Position numbers and translations under genes: made by a program
In this document: piece after piece, positions 30,001 through 40,298 of the stretch
Position numbering within the stretch: position 1 is the stretch's first letter
How the letters are laid out: each line of letters opens with the position of its first letter
The notes under the pieces: model-generated
What the model was told of the DNA's origin: nothing
What the model saw: only the letters and a program-made list of their open reading frames with translations
The model's database searches: none
DNA from: Desulfofustis glycolicus DSM 9705
GTDB taxonomy: Bacteria > Desulfobacterota > Desulfobulbia > Desulfobulbales > Desulfocapsaceae
Length of the DNA stretch: 64,000 bases
Direction of reading: 5' to 3'
Assembly: GCF_900130015.1 (NCBI RefSeq)
Contig: NZ_FQXS01000002.1
Coordinates: 124,001 to 188,000 of the forward strand

Positions 30001-30833
30001 TCGAGCGTCGCTGCCGGCCAGGCGGGGCAAATGGCCGCCGGGTCCAATTGCCGGCCACCGGCCTGCACCTGCCAGCTCGGTTGGCCAGGCAGGCCGGTGA
30101 GGGTGGTGTTCATCGTCACTGCCTGCGGTTGCTCCAACTGCAGCAATATTTCCGCTGCGGCCACTGAACCGTCCACGACGGCAGTCCCCTGCAGCTGATG
30201 GCAGCCCGGCAGCGCGGCCGACCAGCTACCGTCCAGGTTGAGCGGCCAGTCGCCGGTACTGCGCACGCTGCCGGCGAGATCAAGCTGAAAGTCGGCCGTC
30301 TGCAACCGCATTTCGGTCAGGTTCAGCTGCCCGTGCTCCAGCGCCAGTCCGGCCGACATACGGATCAACGGAAACAGCTCGCCGCCGGCTTCATCCCGGA
30401 CGCTCAGCTCGTTTACCTCCAGGCTGCCGAGCAGTATGGCAAACGGCAGGCTCAGCGACGGCAGTTCGCCCGGACCCTTGACCGGTGCGGTCTCCGTCTC
30501 TCCCTGCTCCGTATCGGCCACCGTTACCATTACCTGGCGGGCGGTCAACGCACCGATCGACAGCGTGCCGCGCAGCAGCTTCCGAGGCTGCCAGCGGCAG
30601 GCCAACTCACCGATGGTAATCCGGCCACCGCTCATTTCCACAACCACGTTCTCAAGGCGCCAGGCGCCGGCCAGGCGACCGTGGCTCTCGCCGATGACGA
30701 CTCCGCCGCCGGAAAGTCCACTGACCAGCCGGACGGTCGTGCTCAAGCCGGCATTGCTGAACAGCAACGCGGCAACCAGGGCCAGCAGAACGAGGCAAAC
30801 CACCCCCCCGGCTATCACCATTTTACGTATCAC
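27054..30833 (-). CDS. tamB: Translocation and assembly module protein TamB
   Basis: A 1259-residue protein with an N-terminal inner-membrane anchor (about residues 5-27). A long beta-rich repetitive region follows, with a C-terminal DUF490 domain (LLLDKPIAAGDDSS, SAVGLAAGNDILGDISGF, LVLGKRLTDDLSISYDFNLFE). TamB spans the periplasm and works with TamA in outer-membrane protein assembly or lipid transport. It starts with GTG overlapping the tamA stop by 4 bases, so the two are translationally coupled. Confidence 0.9.
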   Translation of the reverse strand: MIRKMVIAGGVVCLVLLALVAALLFSNAGLSTTVRLVSGLSGGGVVIGESHGRLAGAWRLENVVVEMSGGRITIGELACRWQPRKLLRGTLSIGALTARQVMVTVADTEQGETETAPVKGPGELPSLSLPFAILLGSLEVNELSVRDEAGGELFPLIRMSAGLALEHGQLNLTEMRLQTADFQLDLAGSVRSTGDWPLNLDGSWSAALPGCHQLQGTAVVDGSVAAAEILLQLEQPQAVTMNTTLTGLPGQPSWQVQAGGRQLDPAAICPAWPAATLDLSLAASGSNTDYRGDIAITAAAPDLPAVSVTLPVSGTLAGLILEHGRFEGVGGSGRLDGRLSWRDELSWQLELDGSGFDPGSFNPSLAGPLDLTVRADGRVGDAGLSWQAELVALHYQSEFIDEPLTGRALLTGSTTGLDGDVQFTAGGSSVSARAAVGWIDGVDWDGRVVLDAFDPSLLDDLPGGAIDATIASRGRSGGQHLEVESTVERLSGRLAGYQIAGGGGLTYRDGRLLVNDLQVQNGANRLVIDGTVDDRLDLKIVVDGAELERLYEPLRGDVALSGRLSGTRSAPVVDGRLTATSLAYRGYGLQSGSGTIRFGHDGPETIDVGVQVRELTGDGLTVERGGLQVVGSRGDHRVDLDLRAAAGHLRVMLTGALSEQWRWAGTLHEAGFVSEMYGEWQQRGTAACLFGADQVEVDGLCIASGASSLCSDGAWHSAGDWSVDLSSLRLALGDLHGWGVANSPLAGTVEGNLSLGGEGILLRHAAGMFSAAELSINVGEGGWYPELRWNDSRLDVKLVDQRLTAGLSSRFSDASLLTARLAINEMTGFDADFRRLPVSGWLRLDDVAPDPLAPLTDDYLLPSGRLTADLNIGGELGRPWLSGRVVLEDGQIGFPELGIALSDLQGTVHGRGERLTVELRGRSGDGTAHGSGEMSFPGSGWSGNFRISGDKCLLVDQSELMIVASPQVELAIGPDGGSLNGRVLVPEALVQPEEMRGSVSPSSDVVFEDQNEESSAWPFRFTVDVELGEKVRVEGYGVDAELTGGLVVSDTPEQGVTGRGELVVADGTFALYGQPLQISRGRLVFSGAMIDNPDLDIVARKTVQGAAFGSDGAVVGVKVTGSAQDYHLELFSQPTMAENDIVAYLLLDKPIAAGDDSSRGIVNEAISAVGLAAGNDILGDISGFLPIDDLHLEGSADQGGASLVLGKRLTDDLSISYDFNLFEHAAAFRVRYEFGRGFSVQSRNSIESNGVELLYSFER

Positions 30834-32653
30834 AGATCGGCACCGACGCTGAGATAGACCGCCTGCGACCGGCCCTCGTCCTGGAGCGGGTAGGCCAGGT
30901 CGAGTCGTGCCTGGCCGAACGGCAGCGCGACACCGATACCAATGCCGACGCCGTCAACCAGATCGACCTCGAAGTCGTCCATCGCGTTGCCCACATCGTA
31001 AAAGGCCGCCGCCCGCCAGTAACGCGACAAACGGCGCTCGATTTCAATACTGCCGGTCAGCAGCAGTCGGCCACCGATGACATTGCCACTGTCGTCGGCC
31101 GGCCCGAGGCTGCGATAGCGGTAGCCCCGTACGCTCTTTTCCCCGCCGGCATAGAAGCGCAGCGACGGCGGGACGTCATCGATGTCCTCGACCAGGATGC
31201 CGCCGATCGAACCACGGCCGATCAACCGCCAGCCGTCGACCGGACTGAGGATCAATTTACCGTCGCCGCGCAGCTTGAGAAACGAGGTCTCGGACAGCAG
31301 ATCCTGGCTGGCCCCACTGATGTCGACGGTGACGCGCAGGCCGTTTTCGGTGTTGACCACATCATCCGCCAAGGCAAGCGATCCCTTGGCCCCCGGCATC
31401 AACAGGCTGGTGGAACCGCGCGTCGAGCCGATCCGATAATCCTCGTTGAGCACCTCGACGGAAACTCCGAAGAGATACTCGGGGGTGAGATAGTCATAAG
31501 CGAGCCCGGCCGACACCTTACTGGTTACCGTATCTTCCCACAATTCGCGGTTCCACAGACCGCTGGCGGTCACCGTACTGAACCGCGGATCGGCCACCGG
31601 AACGGAATAATTGATCAGGCCGAGACTCTTTTGTTCACCGACCAGAAAGGAAGCGAACGCCCGATGCCCCTGCTTGTTGAGCAACCGGTTCAACCATTCG
31701 AAGCGTACGTGACTCCTGATATCGGTGGCGTAGCCGACACCAAAGCTGTAGCGGTTGTAATGCTCCTGTTCGGTGAGTCTGATAGTCACCGGCACCGAAA
31801 GATGCTCCAGATCACTGGTATCGGCGGCAACGACCGCGGTATCGAACCAGTCGGTCCGGTACAGGTCCCGCTGCAGATCCTGCAGCAGCGATCGGCTAAA
31901 CGGTTCCCCGGGCTGAAACGGGAGGAAGCGGGCCAGCAGTTCCCCGGAGATCACCAGCTGATCGGTATCCACTTCGCCAAAGACAAAGCGTCTGCCGGTA
32001 TCGAGAACCAACTCGATCTCGGCCCCGTTGTCCGCTCGGTCCACCCTGATTTCGCTGGTGGTATAGGTCGCTGCAAGCAGGCCGAGTGAGCGGGCGCGAC
32101 GCAACAGCTCTTTTTTCCCTCGTTCGTAGCGCTGGTGGTCGAGCACTGCCCCCGACCGCAGCGGGAAGCGCGCCTGAGCATCGGCCAATTCGGGCAGCTG
32201 CGCGGCCTCGCCGATGACGGCGACGGAGAGATCGGTGACCACCACCGGGTCGCCGAGCGCCACCCGGTAGACCGCCTGCCAACTGGCATCGTCACGTTCC
32301 AATCGCCCGTCGACCGTCACGTTGTAATAGCCGTAGGGTTGCAGGGCTGAAACGATGTCTTCTTCGGCAAGCCGGTGCAGGCGCCTGATTTCAGCAGCAC
32401 TTAGCGAACTGTCTGCCCGGAAGAGATTGATGCGCAGACGGGCCATGACGTTTTCGTGGAGTCTTCCCTCCACCCCGGTAACCGAAACGGTAAGGTCGGT
32501 TTCACACCTGCCGTCGACGGCAATCATAACCAGCAGCAGGCAGAAAAAAAACGGGGTTCGATAACGCAATGATCGTGTACTATGGGCAGCGGATGATGGA
32601 CGGGTGCTCGCCCGGAGAACAACCGACGGACAGCAAGACGGCACGATGGCCAT
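30830..32653 (-). CDS. tamA: Outer-membrane assembly protein TamA (Omp85 family)
   Basis: A 607-residue Omp85 protein. A hydrophobic signal (about residues 32-50) is followed by POTRA domains (about 50-280) and a C-terminal barrel (about 290-607). The barrel has GVGYATDIRSH, FYAGGEKSVRGYRYRSLGP (the lid-lock RGY motif) and VGIGIGVALPFGQARLDLAYPL. It acts in the outer membrane with TamB. The first 30 residues before the signal are unusual, so a later start (possibly a TTG near residue 29) is possible. Confidence 0.87.
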   Translation of the reverse strand: MAIVPSCCPSVVLRASTRPSSAAHSTRSLRYRTPFFFCLLLVMIAVDGRCETDLTVSVTGVEGRLHENVMARLRINLFRADSSLSAAEIRRLHRLAEEDIVSALQPYGYYNVTVDGRLERDDASWQAVYRVALGDPVVVTDLSVAVIGEAAQLPELADAQARFPLRSGAVLDHQRYERGKKELLRRARSLGLLAATYTTSEIRVDRADNGAEIELVLDTGRRFVFGEVDTDQLVISGELLARFLPFQPGEPFSRSLLQDLQRDLYRTDWFDTAVVAADTSDLEHLSVPVTIRLTEQEHYNRYSFGVGYATDIRSHVRFEWLNRLLNKQGHRAFASFLVGEQKSLGLINYSVPVADPRFSTVTASGLWNRELWEDTVTSKVSAGLAYDYLTPEYLFGVSVEVLNEDYRIGSTRGSTSLLMPGAKGSLALADDVVNTENGLRVTVDISGASQDLLSETSFLKLRGDGKLILSPVDGWRLIGRGSIGGILVEDIDDVPPSLRFYAGGEKSVRGYRYRSLGPADDSGNVIGGRLLLTGSIEIERRLSRYWRAAAFYDVGNAMDDFEVDLVDGVGIGIGVALPFGQARLDLAYPLQDEGRSQAVYLSVGADL

Positions 32654-32664
32654 TATAGTCGGAT

Positions 32665-34005
32665 ATGGTTGTGAACTGCAAGAATAGTCAGGTCGTCACG
32701 ATAAAAAAGGTGGTCAACGGCGGTTACGGCCTCGCCTCCCTGCCGGATGGCAAGACCGTATTGGTCCAGTTCGGCCTGCCGGGCGAGACGGCGACAATCG
32801 CCATCGACCGTCAGCACAAACAGCTCGACCATGCCCGGGCAACGGCTATCGTAGCCCCTCACCGCGGCCGCATCGAACCGCCCTGCCCGTTCTACGGCCG
32901 CTGTGGCGGCTGCAACCTGCAGCATGCCAATTATGACACCCAGTGCCGGCTCAAACACGACATCCTCGTCGACCTCTTCGCCCGCAGTCCGGTCCCGGCG
33001 ATCAGCAGTCAGGCCAGCTCGATCGCTCCGGTCCGCGGAGCGGCTCAACCATTTGGCTATCGCCAGCGCATTCGGCTCCGGATCGACGACCGAGGGCAGG
33101 TCGGTTTCCACCGCTTTCACTCGCACCAGGTAGTCCCGATAAATCGCTGCCTGCTCGCCCATCCCCTGATCAATGAGAGCCTGAACCGTTGCGGTGGGGC
33201 AAAGCCGTTTCGCATGTTGGCCGGCAACAGCGAGTCGGTCGAATTTCTGCTGGATCCGCGGGAATCGTCCCTGTGCCTGTTGTTCCAGCTCCGGCGGCCG
33301 CCCCGCCCCGCCGACCGCACCGCGGCACGGCAACTCGGCGAGGGCGGGGGCGAACGGACCCGGATCCTGCTCGTCGGCAGGAACTTCGCCGCCGAAGGAC
33401 CGTTCGGCACACCTGAAGGCGCCGCAAGCCGGTTGCTGTCCATGGAACTTCCGGGAACACCACCACTGATGCTGGCCTGGGAAGCAGGCGGTTTCAGCCA
33501 GGTCAACAACGACCAGAACCGGGTCCTGATCGACTGTGTCACATCCCTGGCCGCGATCGACGAAACCAGCCGTGTCCTCGATCTGTTCTGCGGCATGGGC
33601 AATTTTTCGCTGCCGCTGGCCCGCCGGGCAGCTCACGTGCTCGGCATCGAAAGCCAGGGCAGTGCTATCCGCAGCGCCCGCCTGAACGCGGCCCGGAACA
33701 ACCTCGACAACCTCACATTCCGGCAGGCAGCCGCCGTCGACGGTTGCCGTCAGCTGGTCGAGGAGGCGCAATCCTTCGATGTCATCGTCTGCGATCCGCC
33801 GCGCCAAGGGATGCCCGGCCTGGCCGCGTTGCTCGGCCGCCTTTGCCATGACCGGCTGATCTATGTCTCCTGTGATCCGGCGACACTGGTCCGTGACTGC
33901 GCGGAATTGACGGCCACCGGCTTTCGCGTGGTTGCCATCCAGCCGATCGATATGTTTCCCCAGACCCATCACATCGAAACCGTTGTTTTGCTGGAAAAGA
34001 ATTGA
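32665..34005 (+). CDS. TrmA/RumA-family RNA (uracil-5-)-methyltransferase
   Basis: A 446-residue enzyme. An N-terminal TRAM-like domain covers about 5-65, and Fe-S ligand cysteines appear in CPFYGRCGGCNLQH. A class I SAM domain follows with VLDLFCGMGNFSLPLA. The catalytic motifs are VCDPPRQGMPG and YVSCDPATLVRDC, where Cys is the nucleophile. It methylates a uracil in rRNA or tRNA (RlmD/RlmCD or TrmFO-independent types); which one cannot be told. The start lies only 11 bases from the divergent tamA start. Confidence 0.88.
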   Translation: MVVNCKNSQVVTIKKVVNGGYGLASLPDGKTVLVQFGLPGETATIAIDRQHKQLDHARATAIVAPHRGRIEPPCPFYGRCGGCNLQHANYDTQCRLKHDILVDLFARSPVPAISSQASSIAPVRGAAQPFGYRQRIRLRIDDRGQVGFHRFHSHQVVPINRCLLAHPLINESLNRCGGAKPFRMLAGNSESVEFLLDPRESSLCLLFQLRRPPRPADRTAARQLGEGGGERTRILLVGRNFAAEGPFGTPEGAASRLLSMELPGTPPLMLAWEAGGFSQVNNDQNRVLIDCVTSLAAIDETSRVLDLFCGMGNFSLPLARRAAHVLGIESQGSAIRSARLNAARNNLDNLTFRQAAAVDGCRQLVEEAQSFDVIVCDPPRQGMPGLAALLGRLCHDRLIYVSCDPATLVRDCAELTATGFRVVAIQPIDMFPQTHHIETVVLLEKN

Positions 34006-34063
34006 CAACCCGGACGAATGCCGGTAAACGATTTGAAGGGTGAAGACACACGCAGCACCAGAT

Positions 34064-34094
34064 AAAGGGGACAGATTCAACATCTGTCCCCTTT
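34064..34094. repeat. REP-like palindrome, copy 2
   Basis: AAAGGGGACAGAT and ATCTGTCCCCTTT form a perfect 13-base inverted repeat around a 5-base loop, between the TrmA-family gene and lysS. The flanking bases are not T-rich enough to call a simple terminator. The GGGGACAG core is shared with the elements at 13436 and 46658. Confidence 0.7.
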
Positions 34095-34217
34095 GTAAAT
34101 TGAGAGCCTCGCAGCAACCGACCCGACCGACGCAGACACCATATTAACGTCCCCGCAGTCTTGCGGCGGGCGTCCCGGTTCGGGCATCGCAACGCCATCA
34201 ACAATCAGGAAAGGACA

Positions 34218-35732
34218 ATGGGTACCGACAACCAGTTTCTTGCGCAGCGCCGGGAAAAAGCGGCGGCATTGGCCGACCTCGGCGTCAAGCTCTACGCCAA
34301 TTCTTTTCAACCGCGCCACCGGATCGCCGAGTTGCTGCCCAGCGGTGAGCCTCTGCAGCCGGAAGAAAAAGAGGCCGGCGGCGCCGTCTACCGCGTTGCC
34401 GGGAGAGTTATGGCCATGCGCAAATTCGGCAAGGCCGCCTTTTTCTCCCTGGCCGATAGCAGCGCGCGGATCCAGGTCTACGTCCGCAAGGATACGGTCG
34501 GCGAGGAGCAGTTTGCTATCTTCGGCAAATGGGACATCGGCGATATCGTCGGCGCCGAGGGCACGTTGTTCAAAACCAAGACCGGTGAGTTATCGATCCA
34601 TGCCATGGCGATCGCCATGATCTCCAAGTCGCTCCGGCCGCTGCCGGAAAAATGGCACGGTCTGACCGATGTCGAGACCCGTTACCGCAGACGTTACGTC
34701 GACCTGATCGTCACTCCGGAGAGCCGCGCCACCTTCCGCACCCGGGTACAGATCATCAAACTGATCCGCGACTTTCTCAGCGATCGCGGCTTCATGGAGG
34801 TCGAGACGCCGATGATGCAGCCCCTGCCCGGCGGTGCAACGGCCAAGCCGTTCAAGACCCACCACAATGCACTCGGCATGGACCTCTACCTGCGCGTCGC
34901 CCCGGAACTCTACCTGAAACGGCTGCTGGTCGGCGGATTTGAACGGGTCTTTGAGATCAACCGCAACTTCCGCAACGAGGGTCTCTCAACCAGGCACAAC
35001 CCGGAATTCACCATGCTCGAGTTCTATCAGGCCTATGCCACCTACGAGGACATGATGGAACTCACCGAGCAGATGATCTCCTCGGTCTGCCGGCAGGTCC
35101 ACGCCACCATGCAGATCAGCTACCAGGGCAATCCGGTCAACCTGGCGCCGCCGTGGCGACGGCTGACCATGGACCAGGCCCTGACCGAGATCGCCGGAAT
35201 CGAATCTTCACTGCTCGCCGACGACCAACAGGTTATCGAGATGGCCCGACAGCGCGGCATCAAACTCGAAGCCCAGGCCGGTGCCGGCAAAGCAAAGACA
35301 GAACTCTTCGAACTGCTCGTCGAGGAACAGCTCATCGACCCAACCTTCATCACCTCCTATCCGACCGAGGTCTCACCGCTGGCCCGACGCAACGAAGAAA
35401 ATCCGGCGGTCACCGACCGGTTCGAGCTGTTCATCACCGGCCGGGAGATCGCCAACGGATTCAGTGAGCTGAACGACCCGGACGACCAGCGACACCGCTT
35501 CGAGAAGCAGATCGCCGAGCGCGGCGAGGACGAAGAGATCCACCCGGAACTCGATACCGATTACATCCGGGCGCTGGAATACGGCATGCCGTCGGCCGCC
35601 GGCGAAGGGATCGGCATCGACCGGTTGGTCATGCTGCTCACCGACTCGCCGTCGATTCGCGACGTTATTCTCTTTCCGCACATGAAGCCGGAGGAGCGCA
35701 CCGCCGTCGTCGATCCGGAGCTGGACGCCTGA
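34218..35732 (+). CDS. lysS: Lysyl-tRNA synthetase, class II
   Basis: A 504-residue class II synthetase. An N-terminal OB-fold covers about 55-150 (RVAGRVMAMRKFGKAAFFSLAD). Motif 1 is RDFLSDRGFMEVETPMM, motif 2 is FERVFEINRNFRNEG, and motif 3 is GIGIDRLVMLLTDSPSIRD. It charges tRNA-Lys. The start at 34218 is chosen for the AGGAAAGGAC just upstream; the frame before it is unlike LysS. lolC begins 1 base after the stop, so lysS-lolC-lolD is an operon. Confidence 0.95.
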   Translation: MGTDNQFLAQRREKAAALADLGVKLYANSFQPRHRIAELLPSGEPLQPEEKEAGGAVYRVAGRVMAMRKFGKAAFFSLADSSARIQVYVRKDTVGEEQFAIFGKWDIGDIVGAEGTLFKTKTGELSIHAMAIAMISKSLRPLPEKWHGLTDVETRYRRRYVDLIVTPESRATFRTRVQIIKLIRDFLSDRGFMEVETPMMQPLPGGATAKPFKTHHNALGMDLYLRVAPELYLKRLLVGGFERVFEINRNFRNEGLSTRHNPEFTMLEFYQAYATYEDMMELTEQMISSVCRQVHATMQISYQGNPVNLAPPWRRLTMDQALTEIAGIESSLLADDQQVIEMARQRGIKLEAQAGAGKAKTELFELLVEEQLIDPTFITSYPTEVSPLARRNEENPAVTDRFELFITGREIANGFSELNDPDDQRHRFEKQIAERGEDEEIHPELDTDYIRALEYGMPSAAGEGIGIDRLVMLLTDSPSIRDVILFPHMKPEERTAVVDPELDA

Positions 35733-35733
35733 T

Positions 35734-36956
35734 ATGTTCGAGTGGTTTATCGGCCTCAGGTACCTGCGCGCCAAGCACCGGCACGGGTTCATCTCGCTGA
35801 TCTCGCTGATCTCGGTGATCGGCATCACCGTCGGGGTCATCGCCCTGATCGTCGTGTTGTCCGTCTATACCGGTTTTACCGAAGGGCTGCGTGATCAGAT
35901 CCTCGGCGTCAATTCGCATATCATCGTGCAGCGCAGCGAGGGCCGGATCACCGACTACGAACGGGTTCGCCGCCAGATCCTCGAAGTACCGGGGGTCGTC
36001 GGCGCAACGCCCTATCTCTATGCGCAAACTCTGGTCAGTTCCGCCAGCGGCGGCTCCGGTGTGGTCCTGCGCGGTATCGACCCGGTCACTGCCGATTCGG
36101 TGATCATCCTGGCCGACCAGCTGATCGCCGGCTCGCTCGGTGACCTCGTCGACGAGGCCGGCGCCCCGGTCCCCGGCATCATCCTCGGCAAACAGTTGGC
36201 CGCCGACCTCCGGGTGTCCCCCGGCGGCAAGGTCCGGCTGATCTCACCTTCCGGTCCGCTGACGCCGATGGGAGTTATCCCGAAGATCAAGACCTGCCGG
36301 GTGGTGGGCATATTCGAATCGGGCATGTACGAATACGACTCGTCGCTTGCCTATATGTCGCTGCCGGCCGTCCAGACCTTTCTGGAGAGCGGCGATATCG
36401 CCCACGGCATCGAGGTGCTCGTCGAGAAAAACCAGCTGAGCCGCGCCGACCGGATCGCCGGAGCAATCGCCACTGAGCTTGGCCCGGGGACCATCGCCCG
36501 CGACTGGATGGCCATGAACCGCAACCTGTTCGCCGCCTTCAAGCTGGAGAAAATCGGCATGTTCATCTGTGTGGCCCTGATCATCCTGGTCGCCGCGTTG
36601 AATATCATCAGCGCTTTGATCATGGTGGTCATGGAGAAGGGCAGAGATATCGCCATCCTCAAGTCGATGGGCGCCACCTCTCGGTCGATCATGCAGATCT
36701 TTTTCCTGCAGGGTCTGGTGATCGCCTGCGTCGGTACGATCCTCGGCGTACTCGGCGGACTCGGCCTGTGCGAACTGCTGTCGCGCTACCAGTTCATCGA
36801 GCTGCCGTCCAACGTCTACCCGATGACCACCTTGCCGATCAAGGTGTTGCCCCTTGACGTGGCCATCATCGCCTGCAGCTCCATCGTCATCACCCTGTCG
36901 GCAACCCTCTACCCATCCTGGCAGGCCTCGCGAGTCAAACCGGCGGAGGTATTGTC

Positions 36957-36960
<4 letters not shown>
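35734..36960 (+). CDS. lolC: Lipoprotein-releasing ABC transporter permease LolC/LolE
   Basis: A 408-residue permease with one N-terminal TM segment, a large periplasmic domain (about residues 45-265) and three C-terminal TM segments. Signatures are FIGLRYLRAKHRHGFISLISLIS at the start and EKGRDIAILKSMGATSRSI (FtsX-type core). It extracts lipoproteins from the inner membrane for transfer to LolA. Only one permease gene is present, so a homodimer is likely. It overlaps lolD by 4 bases. Confidence 0.92.
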
Positions 36961-37640
<680 letters not shown>

Positions 37641-37702
37641 GTAAGCGGAGTAGCGCTGCTCTCTTTCGGACTGTCAGCAGATCCGCCGGCTGCTACCGTA
37701 TG

Positions 37703-38290
37703 TCAAGGTTCAATGGTGCTGCCGAGCACCTTGAGAAACGCGCGCATCCATTCCGGATGGCCCGGCCAGGCGGCCGCGGTCACCAGATTGCCGTCGACAT
37801 AGGCGTTGGAGAAGGTGTCGTTGACCTCTCCCCAGATGCCGCCGGCCCGTTCGATATCGGGCCGGACCGCCGGGTAGGCGGTGCAGGTCTTGCCCTCGAC
37901 CACCCCGGCGGCGACCAACACCTGCTGTCCGTGACAGACCGCAGCAATGGGCTTGCCGGCCGCGGCGAAGGCACGGACGATCTCCAGCACCCGCGGGTTG
38001 AGCCTGATATATTCGGGAGCGCGACCGCCCGGAATGACCAGGGCGTCGTAGGCGGCCGGATCGACTTCGGCAAAAGTCGTGTTGATCGCGAAATTATGCC
38101 CCGGCTTTTCGCTGTAGGTCTGGTCACCCTCAAAGTCATGAACCGCGGTACGGACCGACTCGCCGGCCTTTTTGTCCGGACAGACGGTATGGACGGTATG
38201 ACCAACCATGGTCAGCATCTGAAACGGTACCATTGCCTCGTAATCTTCCACGAAATCGCCGACAAGCATCAAAATGTTGCGCACAGCCAT
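37703..38290 (-). CDS. DJ-1/PfpI family protein
   Basis: A 195-residue DJ-1/PfpI protein. The nucleophile elbow is [10 protein letters not shown] (Cys-His), with [13 protein letters not shown] upstream. PfpI-type proteins act as stress-related amidases, glyoxalase- or deglycase-like enzymes; which one is unclear. The start at 38290 is chosen because GGGAGGAAG lies just upstream; the longer frame is not needed for the domain. Confidence 0.85.
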   Translation of the reverse strand: MAVRNILMLVGDFVEDYEAMVPFQMLTMVGHTVHTVCPDKKAGESVRTAVHDFEGDQTYSEKPGHNFAINTTFAEVDPAAYDALVIPGGRAPEYIRLNPRVLEIVRAFAAAGKPIAAVCHGQQVLVAAGVVEGKTCTAYPAVRPDIERAGGIWGEVNDTFSNAYVDGNLVTAAAWPGHPEWMRAFLKVLGSTIEP

Positions 38291-38522
38291 GGTCTTCCTC
38301 CCTTGTTGAGATGGTAATCTGAACAACGCGACAAATCGGCCGGTGGCGGCTGTCGCCTGACAACGAGACAGTCCAGCACCGACGTCACAATGGTAAGACA
38401 CAACGGAAGGGAACACAAGACGGGCTCCGGCAACGACGGAAAACCACTTCTCAATGCCGCCCCCCGATACCGGAGGTCACAACGACCAATGGAAATCGGG
38501 TTAATTCTTTTCTGTCGTCCTT

Positions 38523-38551
38523 TTGACAGCCGCACGTATTATCACTATTGT
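38523..38551 (+). promoter_or_regulatory. Sigma-70-type promoter for the ADP-ribosylglycohydrolase gene
   Basis: TTGACA (38523-38528) and TATTGT (38546-38551) with 17-base spacing, about 51 bases before the ATG at 38602. The rest of the 311-base divergent gap (38291-38601) shows no gene. Confidence 0.65.
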
Positions 38552-38601
38552 TTGTGGGACTTATCAAAATTCGTCTTGCCTGGCATGAACGGAGGGGACC
38601 C

Positions 38602-39525
38602 ATGAATAACAAAGCGCTCGTTCTCGCGTCATTCGTTGCCGACTCGCTGGCACTCGGTGCGCACTGGATCTACGACACCGATAAGATCGACGCCGCCTTC
38701 GGCACCATCCGCTCCCTGCAACACCCCCTGCCTGACTCTTTTCACAAGAACAGAAAGAAGGGACATTTTACCCACTACGGTGACCAGACGCTGGTGTTGC
38801 TCCGCTCGATCGTCGAACACGACGGTTTTTCCCTGGAAAAGTTTGCCCGAGACTGGCATGACGCCTTGCGCACCTATAACGGCTATATCGACAAGGCGAC
38901 CAAGGAAACGCTTGCCGGGCTGGAAAACGGCCAGTCGCCACAGACCTGTGGCTCGTCCTCGGCCGACCTCGGCGGCGCGGCTCGCATCGCCCCGCTGGTC
39001 TACCGCTACCAGAACCATCCCGACCAATTACTGGCGGCGGTGCGAGAGCAGACACAACTGACTCATAACAACCCGACGGTACTGGTCGGCGCCGAGGTGC
39101 TGGCCAGAATCACCCTGAAGGTCCTGGCCGGGATACGGCCGATGGAAGCAGTGGAAGAGGTGCTCGACGAGGGAGTCAACGATCTTGACCTGGACCTGAA
39201 AGTCCGGGCCGGACTCGACTCGGCCGGAGAGGACACTCGAAAAACGATCAAGGCTTTCGGCCAGGCCTGCTCGATCGCCTCGGCGATGCCTGGCGTCATC
39301 CACCTGATTGCCACCTACGAAAGCGATCTGGAGACCGCTCTCGTTGAAAACGTGATGGCCGGCGGCGACTCCGCCGCCCGCGGCCTCGCCGCCGGCATGA
39401 TCCTTGGCGCTCACCTCGGCATCAAGGCCATTCCGCTGGAGTGGCTCGGCGATATGCGCGCCTACGACACGATTATGGAACTGCTTGCCGACGAACGACC
39501 GGCCGACAACGGCGACGAACCGTAA
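38602..39525 (+). CDS. ADP-ribosylglycohydrolase family protein
   Basis: A 307-residue protein of the ADP-ribosyl-[dinitrogen reductase] hydrolase fold: ALVLASFVADSLALGAHWIYD at the N-terminus, THYGDQTLVLL, and GGDSAARGLAAGMILGAHLG with paired Asp residues typical of the di-Mg centre. Members remove ADP-ribose from proteins or small molecules. No nif genes or DraT are nearby, so a DraG role is not supported. The start at 38602 follows GGAGGGGACCC. Confidence 0.82.
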   Translation: MNNKALVLASFVADSLALGAHWIYDTDKIDAAFGTIRSLQHPLPDSFHKNRKKGHFTHYGDQTLVLLRSIVEHDGFSLEKFARDWHDALRTYNGYIDKATKETLAGLENGQSPQTCGSSSADLGGAARIAPLVYRYQNHPDQLLAAVREQTQLTHNNPTVLVGAEVLARITLKVLAGIRPMEAVEEVLDEGVNDLDLDLKVRAGLDSAGEDTRKTIKAFGQACSIASAMPGVIHLIATYESDLETALVENVMAGGDSAARGLAAGMILGAHLGIKAIPLEWLGDMRAYDTIMELLADERPADNGDEP

Positions 39526-39556
39526 AACGACCGGCCGTTCAGTCCGCAGCCGCCGA

Positions 39557-40243
39557 TTACGACTCCTGCTTCAGGCAGCGATAATAACTGTCCACGTTAT
39601 AGATCGCAGCCAGCGGGTTATGGCCGAGCATTCGGTCCTTGACCGCCAACACCGTGCAGGGGGCCGCGGCGTAGGTGAAGAACATTGAATCGTGGCCGAC
39701 GCAGAGCCCGAGCAGTACGTTGAACTCGGTCTTCTGCTCGTTGAGCACCATCGCCTGCAGGATCGGATTACACATCGCCTCACAGACCTGCGGGTCGATC
39801 TGCTGGTGCTTCTCGATACCGATCTGCTCCTTGTCGGTGCGCCCCACTTTACAGACCGCGGAAACAACCTCGAACCCCCGTCCAACGAAAAGTTGCTCCA
39901 CCGTCTTGGCCTCTTTGCGCAGCCCGATGCAAAAAGCGAGGCCAAGGCGACGGTAGTTCATCCGCCCTGCAAATTCGATGATTTCCTCAATCCTCGTCTT
40001 GCCCGCCCGGACGCGGTCGTAGCCGAGATCACGGTTGAGATATCCCTCACCTTCCTGAATGGAGGCCTGCCGGGCAAACTCGTGAATCTCCGGCTTAGCA
40101 CCATATTCTGCCAGGCTCCGAGCGCATACTTCGGGCAGGTTGCGGGTCGGACAGAATTCGGGGGCCTTGCCGTTTTCATTGCGACAGAGACGGTCGGCGG
40201 GTTTATAGGGACAGCGGGCACACTGTGCTAAAAGATCCTTCAT
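39557..40243 (-). CDS. DUF1847 protein
   Basis: A 228-residue protein of the DUF1847 family, with an N-terminal Cys cluster (CARCPYKPADRLC, then C in EFCPTRNLPEVC) and conserved segments GLAFCIGLRKEA, CNPILQAMVLNEQKTEFNVLLGLCVGHDS and PCTVLAVKDRMLGHNP. The Cys set suggests a metal site. Function is unknown; the family is common in anaerobes. Confidence 0.82.
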   Translation of the reverse strand: MKDLLAQCARCPYKPADRLCRNENGKAPEFCPTRNLPEVCARSLAEYGAKPEIHEFARQASIQEGEGYLNRDLGYDRVRAGKTRIEEIIEFAGRMNYRRLGLAFCIGLRKEAKTVEQLFVGRGFEVVSAVCKVGRTDKEQIGIEKHQQIDPQVCEAMCNPILQAMVLNEQKTEFNVLLGLCVGHDSMFFTYAAAPCTVLAVKDRMLGHNPLAAIYNVDSYYRCLKQES

Positions 40244-40298
40244 GTCATGCTCCTTGCTCTGAATGTGCGAATAATAAGACTGCTCTACCTGGACTCCT